Source: Diploscapter coronatus (lineage: Eukaryota; Nematoda; Chromadorea; Rhabditida; Rhabditidae). Taken from it: a stretch of 64,000 nt of DNA. The notes under the pieces were generated by a model. That model saw nothing but the letters and a program-made list of their open reading frames with translations. It was not told the DNA's origin and made no database searches. The position numbers were made by a program, and so were the translations under genes. Shown here piece after piece: positions 18,786-33,403 of this stretch (position 1 is its first letter; every line of letters starts with the position of its first letter). The stretch spans positions 55,443,249 through 55,507,248 of the forward strand of contig OZ038423.1 of assembly GCA_964036155.1 (NCBI GenBank), given 5' to 3'.

Positions 18786-20170
18786 GAAAATGCCCGCTCC
18801 TCTTCGCCTGTCTTCTTCGTTTCAATCACCACGGGCGCGGATTCGGAGTGGTTAAATCGGGATGGTACGGGGGCATACAAGGCTGACCGAGGCTGTGTAC
18901 AGGACGATTCGCTTGTCGATGACGATAGGATGAGGTCCCAGGCAGCCAGGCAGCTAAAACATCAGCTGACAGAGAAACGAGGGAAGAATGAGAGAGGAGA
19001 GGGGAGGGAAGGGAATGCAGACTGAAGGGAGAAAATCGATATGTTGGGGGGAGGGACGACTAGGCTGCTTGCGACAAATCAATTCTCCCTCTGCTGCAGC
19101 CGTCCCAGAGTCTGCTTCCCTCTTCCTTGCCTCTAATTGACCCGGCAACCCAATTCCTTATGCAAATATGGCCAGCTTCCCCTCCCCTCTCTTTGTGTCC
19201 CCTTTCCCTTTTATGTTCTTCCTGTTTCCGCCCCTGCATGGGCTGTGTTCCACTTGCCGGTCTCTTCCCTTCTCTCTGTCTGGCAGTGAATACAACCACT
19301 TCACTACAGCCACAAGCCAAAGACAGATCGTCATAATCGTGTCTAAGGAATAATTGCCAGCGTAGCGGGAATCCTTCTTATGTAAAGACGACGACAACAA
19401 CAACAGCAACAAAACAACGGTCTCTGCTGCCTTCAGCCCCGGTAATAGATCTAATTCGCCAGTTTCCTACGTCAATCTTCATTCAGCTCACGAAATTTGG
19501 CCAATCTAGCGAATTCTCATAGCTTTAGTCACTTTCCCCTATCTAGGCTAGTCAGACCTCTATTCAAACATCGAACTTTAGTCCGAACATAATGCCTGAA
19601 ACCTAATATCTGTCATTCTCAGATGCTCTGCCTATTTTTTGCTTCAATTTAGCGTCAATTTCAGAGTAGTGAACGTTTCATTGCATGTTTTGTGTGAAGA
19701 TCAAATTTGCCTTCAAATTTCATAATTTATTCTTGTGAAGTGTGGAAATGAGAAGACTACAAAGAGGAGGAGATAAAAAAGAAGAACCGTTAAAATCCAG
19801 ACACATTTGTAATGATCGAATGATCACTTGTTATAATTTTGATGGAAATTTTGGGGAAGTAGTACCAGATCCCATAAGAATAAAAAAGAATTGAAAACCA
19901 CATAGAAGATAATTCATCTCCAAGCGGTAGAAAGTCGCGAGTAGAAAACACAAATAAGTTAAAATCAAAAGGAGACTTTTACATGAAACAAAATGGAGGA
20001 TTGAGATGCGATAAAACTCGATAATTATTGAAGAACGATGAAAACCACCAAAAATGTAATAATTCATACAATTCACCAACAATTCTGAAAAGAAACTGCG
20101 CCTGAAATGATGCAGCAAAAATGAATGAACCGGTGTTTTGTCAGCGATTGAACTGAAGGAGGGAGCATGA
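18786..20170. other. Upstream region of UBL3 and 3' flank of PSMC5
   Basis: Both neighbours are on the minus strand. Bases 18960-19030 are GA-rich and 19060-19440 are CT- and CA-rich. This part probably holds the UBL3 promoter and 5' untranslated region. Bases 19440-20170 are AT-rich and show nothing I can name beyond likely PSMC5 3' untranslated sequence. Reading frames on both strands here overlap each other and have no protein-like features. Confidence 0.45.
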
Positions 20171-23313
<3,143 letters not shown>

Positions 23314-23696
23314 TTCAAACTGAAAATTGACAAAATTACCAGGAAAATCAAGAAATTCATCGAACAGACTTTCAAAATCCACTAAACTCTGAGACGAAAT
23401 AATAATGCTGATAAAAGTGAAAAATTCGATGGACTTTCCAAATCAGTGGTTGCTGAACTCGACGAACTTTTCCAAGAGCTCAAAAATAAGGAAATTCGAC
23501 CGGAAAGTTACGGAAAATGAGGAAAATCCGAACGTGATGACAAGAAAGTTAAGGAAGGAAGAAATTGCAATCGATGCACCAAATCGAGGGCGGAGCTTGG
23601 AAAACAAGTGGGGCTCTTCGATTTTTTCTGAATTTCTGCAGATTTTCGTGGATTTTCGAGATTTCAACTGGATTTTGTCGGATTTCGGAACGGTTA

Positions 23697-24504
23697 ATGT
23701 CATCTTCGGTAGCTGCGACCAGAAAACGCGTCCTTTCTCTCTACAGATCTATTTTCAGACTTGGTAGGGTAATTTTATCGAGAATTTTGCCTTATTCTGA
23801 TATTTTCAGCTAGGAATTGGGAATCCAAGGACCCAGCTCTGACAGAGAGGGAGAGGAAAGACATCATCACAGAGACGAGGGCCAAGTTCAGGGACAACAA
23901 AACAGTAGGATTGAAACTTAGAATGTTTTTTTTCTTCGATGAGGGAAAAGAAAGCGCTATTCAAACTGTACATTGAGAAACGGGCATTCAAAATGAACAT
24001 GAACATTTTGAAGAATTTTGAAAATTTCGAAATTGTAAACTTCGATTTTTCTTTCAAAAAGTTATGAATTTGGTAGTAAAGAATTTGCATCATGAATTTG
24101 TTCAGGTAACCGATCCGGACGAGATCGAGAAGCTCATCCAGAAAGCCGAAGCCCGCATCGTCTCGGCAAATCACTACGGGATCCCCTACGAGCGGCCCGA
24201 ATATGTCAACCCTAAAACAGCTTATAGTGAGTTTTAGAGACTTATTTGATCGCCAACAAAATAAAATAAAAAGTGTTGGAATATGAGAGAGAAAGTGAAC
24301 AGCCAGGCACAATGGACCAAATAATTATTTATTGTGTCATGAAACGTGTGTCAGTGTGTCATAGCCTAGAATTAAAGAAACTCTGAATGACAGCAATGAA
24401 GTGTTGTGATAGAATACGTTTCTGTAATGCTGGTGATGATGCAATTTGCAGGCATCAACCTCGCAAAGAAGACCTTCCAGAAGCGAGAGCGAAAGAGAGA
24501 CTGA
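23697..24504 (+). CDS. LYRM1: LYRM1, LYR-motif protein
   Basis: LYR proteins are small mitochondrial factors that usually bind acyl carrier protein and assist complex or Fe-S assembly; the exact role of LYRM1 is not settled. Four exons (23697-23763, 23810-23904, 24106-24226 and 24452-24504) encode 111 residues. The hallmark LYR is at residues 15-17 in SLYRSIFRLARNW. Further along are the charged helix ending AKFRDNK, then DPDEIEKLI and HYGIPYERP, which match the vertebrate LYRM1 pattern. The protein ends in a basic tail. It is the first gene of a plus-strand cluster with EEF2KMT. Its last two exons seem to be shared with EEF2KMT in another frame (see findings). The stop at 24502-24504 falls inside an exon that continues to 24538. 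Confidence 0.9.
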
Positions 24505-26185
24505 TGCGACTGGATTCGAGCTTGAAGGGAGATCAGAGGTAGGAATAGAACTTGTTGGAAAATTAAAAATAACTTATTTCCCAGATATTCTGCAAATTCG
24601 TCCGCCGTTTCTTCGCCTCCTGCAAAGTCGACGATATTCTGTTGGATTTCCTCGGAGATGAAGATGCACAAAACACTGAGGAAATTAGCAGAATTGTCTT
24701 TGATAACCCTCTCTTCAAACGATACCCGCAGAAAGCTGTCTACGCTGTGAACGTCATCAAACGGGTCATTGAAATTGTAAGGCTTTTTTACTTCTTATTT
24801 TGAAAAGACTAATTCAATAGCATGGTAAGAAATGAGTGAATGAAAAGATTTTTTTTCTAATTTCGTTGCTGTTTAGAATTTTTAGAAATATCGATTTAAA
24901 GACTATTTTCAGCAAGAAATGAACGGTTTCGAAGTGGCCGATCAGCTTTACGAGCGAATTTCTTCCCTGATGGCCACCCCCCTCGAATTCAACCATCGTC
25001 TGTTCCTAGACTCTTCTGGTTCCTGCATTTCCACGGTCATTCGCGAGTCCAATCAGCAACTCATCTACGGCACAACTGGGTTGTCGCTTTGGCAGGTAAT
25101 TCCAAGTTTTGCACAGCTTATGCATTTTTAATGGACTCTGAAAAGTGATCATTGAAACATTCTCCCATTTTGATAAGGAAGTTGTGTTGCAGAAAAGTAG
25201 AAACTAACTTCTCAATGATCATGTCTTGCTTGTTTCGAATGAATTTTTTTTTTCGAAAATTCATTTAAAGTTAGTTTTTTAGAAGATAGAAATGATTTTT
25301 TCACCGACTTTATTCTAGTTTCGAAAAATTATATTTTTTAACTCAAAATTCCAGGCTGCCTGTGAGTTGTCCCACCTCCTCACCTTTCTTTCATTCGACA
25401 ACAAGAAAGTTCTGGAATTAGGTGCTGGATGCGGTTTGGCAGGTGCATTTTTATTCCAAAGCGAAAAACTAGAAACGAGAAAATTCAGGATTTGCCTTGG
25501 CAAACGACAACCCTACTTCTCAAGTAATCCTGTCAGATTTCGATCGACGGGTTCTGGAACAACTCGAGGAAAATAGGAAATTGAACAAAAAGGTAGATTC
25601 TTTTGATTTAAAAAAGTCATCTTGGAAAATTACAGGGTGCCTCCCGAGTTTCAATCGAATTCCTCGACTGGACGAATTTCTCGATGAACGATTTGCCGTG
25701 GATTCCAGATGTCGTTATTGCTTCAGGTATTTTTTATGTATCTATCTGTATCTTAAAAGAATCAGATTACTTTATTTTCAATAAAACTGAATCGTATTAT
25801 AAAAATAAAAATATTTCTTTTATGAAGCTGCATTTTTCAGATGTAGTTTATGACCGTACTCTGCTTCCTTCTCTCTGTGACGTCATTTCCAAATGCCTCA
25901 ATGCAAAGGAAGGATCTTACGCCATTGTTGCTTCTACGCTCAGAGATTCAGATACATTGAGTGCTTTCAAGAAGGCTATAGGTAACTTTTTGCTCAAAAT
26001 TTTTTATTTTTCACTCATTTTTTTCAGAATTCGCGAAATTGACAATAGAAGAGGACTTCTCGTACGAGCACGGCAGATTCAGTTTTTTGGATGGATCGAA
26101 TTTTCCAAGTGAAACCCCCTTTCCTCACAGCAGCTCCATAAATGCACCAACTATTTTCTACAAAATCAAAACTGTTGGTAACTGA
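24203..26185 (+). CDS. EEF2KMT: EEF2KMT (FAM86) elongation factor 2 lysine methyltransferase
   Basis: This class I SAM methyltransferase trimethylates a lysine of eEF2. Exons: 24203-24226, 24452-24538, 24585-24776, 24913-25095, 25355-25442, 25489-25592, 25636-25726, 25841-25981 and 26028-26185; 355 residues. The FAM86-type N-terminal helix reads FCKFVRRFFASCKVDDIL. Then come IYGTTGLSLWQ, the SAM-binding motif LELGAGCGLAG (from about residue 182), LSDFDRRVLEQL, the post-motif DLPWIPDVVIASDVVYD, and a C-terminal strand. The catalytic body is certain. The start is not: the only ATG that reaches exon 24585 in frame lies at 24203 inside LYRM1 exon 3, read in the +1 frame. The ATG at 24504 that overlaps the LYRM1 stop leads into a frameshift. 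An internal start at 24919 would lose half the N-terminal domain. Confidence 0.85.
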
Positions 26186-26487
26186 ATTCTTTGGAACGAG
26201 ATAAAATCTTCATTTAGTTACTGATAGTTGTTCTTCGAATTTTTCCTCTAGCTCTTTAGATTTGTAGCTTTTGACTTCGAAGAAAATTAGACCATTTAGA
26301 TTTGTTTATTTTGCATTGTTATCTAGAAGCTCAGATTTATCGTGTCTTGCTTAAATTACCGGTATTATTTGTTGAAAAATATGCTTTATTTATTTGTTCA
26401 TTTATTTTGCCGTTTAGAGGTTCGGAGCCTCGATAGTACCTATGAAATTTTCAAAATTTCCTAAATCTTATCATTTTGTAGGTGAAA

Positions 26488-27499
26488 ATGTCAACGTCCT
26501 CGAATTTCGATGTGGGCCGTCAGGAAGTTGAGTCTGTGTTTGCCGTGATGAGCAGTGAGGACAAACCTATGGTTCTCAAAATTGTCGATCTCAAGGTAGA
26601 CTTTCTTCCTTTCTAAAGTTTCGAAAAAAAAAACAGTGAGACGACCTAATTACAGAATTTCGAATTTACGTTTTCTTCGAAAAATTTTCAAAGAAACTAG
26701 GGCCGAATCATCTTGTAATTTATCATGCTATTCGTTCAAGATGTGACTTTTGTAAATTACCCAAAAAATTAAATCTCAGTTGATCCTCCGCGCCCTCGGG
26801 TTCGATCCGCGAAATTCTCAAGTCAACGAAATCCAAAAGAAACTCAAGGATGCAAAGAAGAAGTCCGAAGAGAAAGGTAGAAAGCTGAAAGTCTTCAAAT
26901 ATGAAAATACAAAATTTAGACGACGGCTTCATGACAGTGACCGATTTGCTGATTGCACTGAAAGGGGATTCCAGTGACGAGGCGGATAAAGTCACTGGTG
27001 AGATGAGATCTGCCTTCAGTTTGTTCGATAAGGAGAAGAAGGTATTTTAAAGCTCTTTTACTTTCAAGATTTTCTATCGAGATCAGGACCGGACGGAAAT
27101 GAACATTTTGACAACCCGGAAACGGAATTCTGTCCAGCACTGATCGGGCTTTCATGTCTCAAACATCACGGCCTATCAAATATTATTCTTTGAGGGCGTC
27201 GTGCGCTTATTCTTAACCGCGCAAAGAATAAGGTTTCTTTGTTCGTCTCTATTTTCATCTTTTTTCTTCCGAAAAATAAGGCGTCCTTCAGTAAAATAAT
27301 TATCTTAAAAATCAGAAGAAAAGATTCTAATTTTCAGGGCTACATAACCCTAGAGAATCTGAAGCAAGTGGCAGCTGAATTGCAACTGGAAATAAGCGAC
27401 GACGAACTGACTCAGATGATGGAAGAGGCTGCAGGGCAGACTGAGAAGTGCACAGAGGCTGACTTCTTCGAGATCATGAAGAAAACTTGCCTCTATTAG
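26488..27499 (+). CDS. Centrin-like EF-hand protein with degenerate calcium loops
   Basis: Four exons (26488-26595, 26780-26876, 26920-27041 and 27338-27499) encode 162 residues. The pattern is calmodulin/centrin-like: four EF-hand helix pairs with LILRALGFDPRNSQ in hand 1, TVTDLLIALKG in hand 2, AFSLFDKEKKGYITLENL in hand 3, and EADFFEIMKKTCLY at the C-terminus, matching the centrin ending MKKTSLY. None of the four loops keeps the full acidic calcium ligands. Hand 3, the best, has Asp-Lys-Glu-Lys-Lys-Gly and Asn at position 12. Calcium binding is therefore doubtful, and the role may be structural (centriole or basal body), which is inference. A TTTTGTAG acceptor lies 6 bases before the ATG, 297 bases after the EEF2KMT stop, so it may be the third gene of an operon. 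Confidence 0.8.
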
Positions 27500-29315
27500 G
27501 AAGACTCAACAAATTTAAAGGTTCAGTTTATGAATTTCAAAATTTTTTACACCTGGAAAATGTATCTCTTGATCGTCTTTGAAAAAGACTTTTAGAGGGA
27601 GGAGGAAAGGGTACTTGTAAGATGAATTACTGTGCTCGGCGTCTCTACACCGTGTATTTCATATTGTGTCCTTCGCGAATACGCGCCCCATCCCTTTAGC
27701 AAGTCTTTTTCAAAGACAATGAAGAGTAAATTCGGAAACTGGGAACTTGGAGAGTACGAAGTTTCGATTAAATATATTGGAAAATAATAAAAAATGTATA
27801 CCTTTCCAAATGACTAGTCTTTGAACTGAAATTTTTAAGAAGCCTACTTTTTTTAAACAATTTTAGATTAATTCGTAAGTTGAACCTTTAAAACATTATT
27901 TAAAATTTTCAAAATTCTATAGAATTTCTGCTTTACTCACATATCAGCTCACTAGATGTGCTTATCAGATTCCTATCTATAAATCAGGCATTCCTAGTCA
28001 AATCTCGTTCATCCCAGATTTAAGTTGATCTTTTCTCTCCTACCCGATCTCAAAGTTAATTTGTCATCTCTGAAATATGCATTGCTTTACCATATAATTT
28101 AAATTTTTGAGTTTATTCATTCATATCTCAAACCATCAAATATCAATCATCAAAAATCCAAATCCGAAATCCATACAAAGTAAAGTTCAGAAAAGAGCAT
28201 TTTTTAAGTCTTCGAATGCTAAATCACATTAAAACCAGCTCGTGACAATTGTAAGATTTCTAAATTCTTCAAACGAAAATGTATAAATAAAGATGAAAAA
28301 AGAACCCGGAAAAACCAGCAAAATCACGTTGAGTGTGATTATCTAGATAAGCAGCAGCTAAATACAACAAAGAGGAGATTACTTTCTAGCAATAAAAAGT
28401 TTCAGGAGCAAAGTTATGTAAATTTTAGGAATTCACATTTTTCAAAAATTTATAACGATTTCCTGGAACTCCCATAAAATTACTGTAGAAGGAAAACTAC
28501 TAGATTGCATGAAATTAAGTGGAATAGTTCAGTTTGGGTCTATCAAATATCACAGTCGGGAGATGATTTTGCAGCTTCAAAAAATGTTTGACTAAGGTCA
28601 AAATATTCTAACAAGGAACGTGAACAGTGTGTATACAACGGGTATTGTTCGAAACTAGCAGGAAAGTCGATCCGAGTACACGAGTAGCGAATATCATGTT
28701 GAAAAATGCCCACCATACTTTCTGTTTTCAGGATTTTTTAATCGGCGTTTGCTTCTTTCTTTATTATTTTGCTAAATTTTTCAAATGCGAAACTAGCTTA
28801 CATCCCAAAACAATCACTAACGTTGTCATTATTCGTTACGGCAGCGGTGAGTTCAAAGGGAAAACTTCGACGCCAAATCCTGGAATCAGAGTGGACGGTG
28901 GACACTTTTCAATATGGCACTCGTAATCCGCGTACTCGAATTGAATTACTTATAGATTTTGAGCAAGATCGTTATTAGCAGCTTATGTTCCTTGTAAGTT
29001 TTGTATCATATCGCGTAAAATTCACGTTAAAAATGCAGTATTTTACACAACATGACAAAAGTCCTCATATTATGTCTTAAAAGAAGGAAAAGATCATCTA
29101 ATTTCATAGAGGTTTCCTGTTGGAATTTTGCAAGAGAGTGCACTAAATACTCGAAAGTTTCAGGCAGTTTATAATCAACACAAATTGCCTGGTAATTTGT
29201 TAGAAGTCTACTAGAATTTTAAGAATTCACCAATATTCAAGGCATTTTGAACTTGTTCAAAAAGAAGAGGGAAAGAATGCGATATGTAAAGAAGTGTGAA
29301 AATTACCTTTGAAAT
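27500..29315. other. Convergent intergenic region, centrin-like gene to MBTPS2
   Basis: AT-rich DNA between two converging genes. It contains the inverted-repeat element at 27575-27717. The remainder shows only short open frames without splice or composition support. No RNA gene was recognised. Confidence 0.5.
27575..27717. repeat. 143-base MITE with exact 17-base terminal inverted repeats
   Basis: GTCTTTGAAAAAGACTT at 27575-27591 is repeated inverted at 27701-27717; each arm is itself nearly palindromic. A diverged copy of the inner and right part lies in opposite orientation at about 53836-53925, so this is a dispersed family. Confidence 0.8.
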
Positions 29316-32300
29316 TTACAAAATAGCCAATTTGACGAATCCGAGGAGAACATTCGAAGCGAGAAGAATGACACCGCCCAGCAGGATCAGACTCGTTAGG
29401 GTGTTACGTCGTCTGAAAAGAGAAAATGTGGAAATGGAAGAGCCTTGTAAGATAGCATTTTTAGTGTTCTGGATACCTCAATTTTAAAGATGTTTTGTCA
29501 TTCATGTGCATCTTTAAATTATAAAATTTTTAACGGCGAATATTTTAAAATAAAAATGAGTATTTTCTTCTTAAGCAATAAAAAACATACCCAAATAAAA
29601 TTTCTAAAACTGCATTCTTCAATTCTATGGCATGTTAAAAAAGAAAAACTGTTCTAGTAACTTACTTGCTAGGCCAATGCGAGAATACCGATCGAATGAG
29701 TGTGGAGACGATATGCTGTCCATCCAGAGCATAGCAGGGCACTGCATTGAGCAGACCGAGAGCGAGTGACAAAGTGAAGAGATATTTGGGGACAAGCTCG
29801 ACTGCCTCTGCCCAATCATCGTCCACCCACGAATAGCGACGCGTTAGGGGGTCGATTCGGACATACGCGATTAGCTGGAAACGTGAAATTTTTTAAAGGA
29901 AATTATTTTTTGCGAAATTCGAAGGGAAAATGTTCATGAAAATTTCTTCAACGTTTAGAAAGCCTCATGAAAACTGGCTAGAAATGGTCCGATTTTAAAA
30001 CTAACAGTACTTTTTTTTTCTTGAAACTAGAAAAATCTTAAATGTTTTACCTCATCCAAGCTTCCCACGTACAAAACTGGTCGATCCAATTCTCGAACAG
30101 TAATTCTCGCCAATTGAGTGCCGTTGAACAGAGCTGGATAGACGCAGACACGGTTATCGGGGTCGTCCTAAAGCAGAGGAAATTGAAATATTAGTTTATG
30201 TAGAAAAAGAGATACCTTGTACTGCTGACAAGGAGCAGTCGAATTGCACACAGGTTGATCAGTGACATATCGGGCAGACATGCAGTTGTACACACGCTTC
30301 TCCACTTTTACCACATTCTGTACCAAGTCTTCCACCATTTCTTTGCTCTGAAAATGAAAATAATTATCTTTTAGAAAAAAATATTGAACAATCATTCAAC
30401 GTTTTTTAGGAAATTCATGAAATTTAGAGAAAGAAAAATAGATAAATTTTCAAGAAAGACATTTCTTGCCTTGTTCAAGTTATCCGTTGCATTCTGCTCC
30501 TTTATCGGTGCCTGCCGTTTCGCTCTCTTCTCCTTGTCATCTCCAATATTGAGCAGTCTATTCAAACTGGGTGCTTTCGTGGCCATTTGTGGCACTTTCA
30601 TCATTTCTTTAGATTCGAAGCACATATGAGCCTGAGTGATATTCGAGAAGCCGTCGCAACAATGCAACTCATCTATGCTCATCGAGGTCTGCAAAAATTT
30701 GACCAATATTTTCCGAAAAGATGAACTCTCGTAACTTGGTTGAAGAGAAATTGCTTTAACTTGAGAAAAGTTAGACACAAAAAAGAGTTTTAGCTTCGAA
30801 AGTAAGCCACCCAGGCTATTTTTTTATAAGGATTTCGTTGATATTTGGGGTAATGTCTTGATATCAAGAAGCAAATATGCTAAATTTTAGGAAAATTGAG
30901 TAGAAAAAACTTGGTCACCATCAATGTCAAAGAATAACCTTCGTATCCAAACTTTTCACTTTCAAAGTATTCCTCAACTTGTCCGTAAATATCAACTCTC
31001 TTCAAGAATAGCTTCTTTATCCTGACTCAAATTATTCTACCTGTTCAGTTCTGGTCGCATCCAGCCGACTCTTGCGAATACACCGTCCATTTCTCTGCGT
31101 CTCCAGCTGCCTGACGCACTCTCTCCAATCAGCCATTTCCCGCACTCTGCACTCGTCTATTGCGTCTACGATGTGACCTGGAGACAATCCAGCCGGGCCG
31201 TGCAAACCGGAACGAGCATCAACGGCTGAAATATACCATTTTTGTAGAAAAAGCAGAAATTAATAGGTCTCCATCTTTAGAACTTCCTTTGAAAGCTTGC
31301 TTGCCAAAATTTTCCAAATCTATCGAAAATATTACATCTCAAAATTGGGTGAAATTTAGTCTTTTCAGAAGAGATAACAAAATTCTCACATTTGACAGTG
31401 AGCCCATGACCCGTGAGGAATAGCGGCGATAAAATCGAAGGAGTTGCCATGAATAGCAGATAGGCCAACCCAGCCATAACTAAATTGTGCCAGATTCCTG
31501 CACCGTAGACCATCAGGCGTTTGAATGGGGCGATTTTTTCTGAAAAAAACAGCATTTTTAGAAATTAGAAAACTCCTACTCAAAGTCAGCGAGTCGATTT
31601 CAGTGAACGCTCCTGGATAAACAGCGATGAAGAAGAAGCCGAACCCGTTCACTTGAACACCGTTAGAAGTGGCTGCCCAGGAATGACCCAACTGAAAAAG
31701 AATAAAGTGAGGAAAATATTTTAAGCTACAAGTTTCGGATAATTTCTTTCGTTTCTCCATTGAGATTTTTGAAGATACACGAACCTCGTGAATAATCGCT
31801 GCAAAGCACAGAATGACCATGAAAATCGGCATGTGACTCCACGGCAAATTCCAGCCTGGGATTATTGGGACCAGACCTGAGGAAGAAAAACGATTAGATA
31901 ATTTCAAGTTCACTTTTTCTAAAGGAAAAATGAAAAATCAATACCTCCTTCCTTGGCCCCCTCGTCAAGCACGTCATATTCAGGCGGTCCAGGTCCATTG
32001 GGCAACTGATGTTCCTGTTTCTTCTCCCTCTCTGCTTCAATAGCAGCCGGTTTGTTGAGCAACTTCTTCAAACTGCCATTTTCCGGGGCGTCGACAGGTG
32101 GTTGCTGGTGTGCAGGCACAGGAATGGCTGCGTCCACTCCGAAGGGAGGAGCTACTCGAAATGGGGCTACCTTCGGGCGCATCGCCGCTAGCATCGAGAT
32201 GTCTGAAGGGAAATGCTATCAGTTTTGAAATGGAAAATTTGTTGTTATTCTCAACGGTAAGTTCGCGAAGTTCTAATACCGGTATTCCATAAAGAAAATT

Positions 32301-32877
32301 CGATTTAAAAATGATCTTTGAAATAACAAATAATCTAGAAAATTTGTAAAGGCTCCTACCAGCAAGCAGCATCTGCGTGAGATAGATCGTAATTCCAAAC
32401 AGGCAGATGATGGAGACTGCAGCTCCGGTCGAAAACCAGAGAGTCGCAATAACTCGATGAAAAGAGGACTGTGGATGGACTGCATGCGCCCGGTTGGAAG
32501 GGCCCTCTGCAACTCGGCCGTCTTGGGGAGACTTCACTATCGAAGTAGCTGTGTAGCGATGCGTGTAGAAGCGGATCTGGAAAAAATCGTAAATTAAAAA
32601 AAGAAAAAAAGTGAAACTCATTAGCTAGTGTCTTTTATTTTGCATTCACTTGAAAGAAAAGTGAAGCGGAATTTAGGAATAGGAAAAGTGTATTTAGTGT
32701 TCGTGGTTTATTCTTCATCTATAATTCCGGAAAATTCACCTGAAAGGGCGACACCTCGAGTGCATATTTGTTGACGAATTGTAGATAGGGCAGACAGCGC
32801 TTGAGTCGAAGAATGTAGTCGATGAGGAAGATGCAGCTCCACCCGATCAGGAAGTAGCATACAGCGGTTGAGAACAT
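29316..32877 (-). CDS. MBTPS2: Membrane-bound transcription factor site-2 protease
   Basis: S2P is a zinc metalloprotease that cuts SREBP/ATF6-type membrane factors inside the Golgi membrane. Twelve exons encode 641 residues (human: 519): 32877-32740, 32576-32360, 32202-31945, 31876-31785, 31691-31580, 31539-31390, 31225-31041, 30688-30470, 30347-30216, 30167-30051, 29874-29666 and 29412-29316. Two N-terminal membrane spans are followed by a Pro/Glu-rich linker of about 85 residues (exon 3). Then come the HELGH zinc motif (234-238), NGFGFFF, VYPGAF and GAGIWHNL. A large Cys-containing lumenal insert (exons 7-10, including CNST/CQQY) precedes LNAVPCYALDGQ with the third zinc ligand Asp591. The HELGH codons are split by an intron. 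The intron from 30469 is GC-AG. The extra length lies in the exon 3 linker and the lumenal insert. Confidence 0.93.
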
Positions 32878-33403
32878 CGACCCGAAATAGAGAAACCTGG
32901 AATTCGTGAGGTCGAAAATCTCGACTACGTGGAAATATTTCAAATTCCTAAAACTTGTCCCTGATTGTGAGAAACTATAATTTCCTTCAAAAAGTGGAAT
33001 AATTTTGGCGTTCGAATTTGATATTTCAAGAGAGTTAATGAGAAAATTAGTGTACCTGTGAGAACGTGTGGATTAGCGGTAATTAGCGAATATTTTCAGT
33101 CGTTTATTCATTCCCAGACATTAATCCATTTTCAGCCGAATTTTCTTCCTGAAAATCTTAAATTTGAAGGAAAAAGCAGAAAATTTCAGATATTATTGCG
33201 GCTTGATAACCGATGAAAATATCAAATATTTCACGACTCGTATGGAAAATTTATAACAGCCCGTAAAATGAATAAATAATGACACATCTGATAATGACTC
33301 GCTGATAAGGAAACCCGATTGGTTGAAATCGTTATACAATGGAAAGCAACAACAAATTAATAAATAAAAAGAATAATCTAAGTGTAATTAGAAAACTGTC
33401 TTT

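Noticed and set aside
24504..24538. ATG overlapping the LYRM1 stop (TGATG) as the EEF2KMT start
   Set aside because: The exon would end in phase 2, and joining to 24585 shifts the methyltransferase out of frame to an early stop.
26795..26815. GGGTTCGATCC, resembling a tRNA T-arm
   Set aside because: It lies in a coding exon of the centrin-like gene, and no other cloverleaf parts are present.
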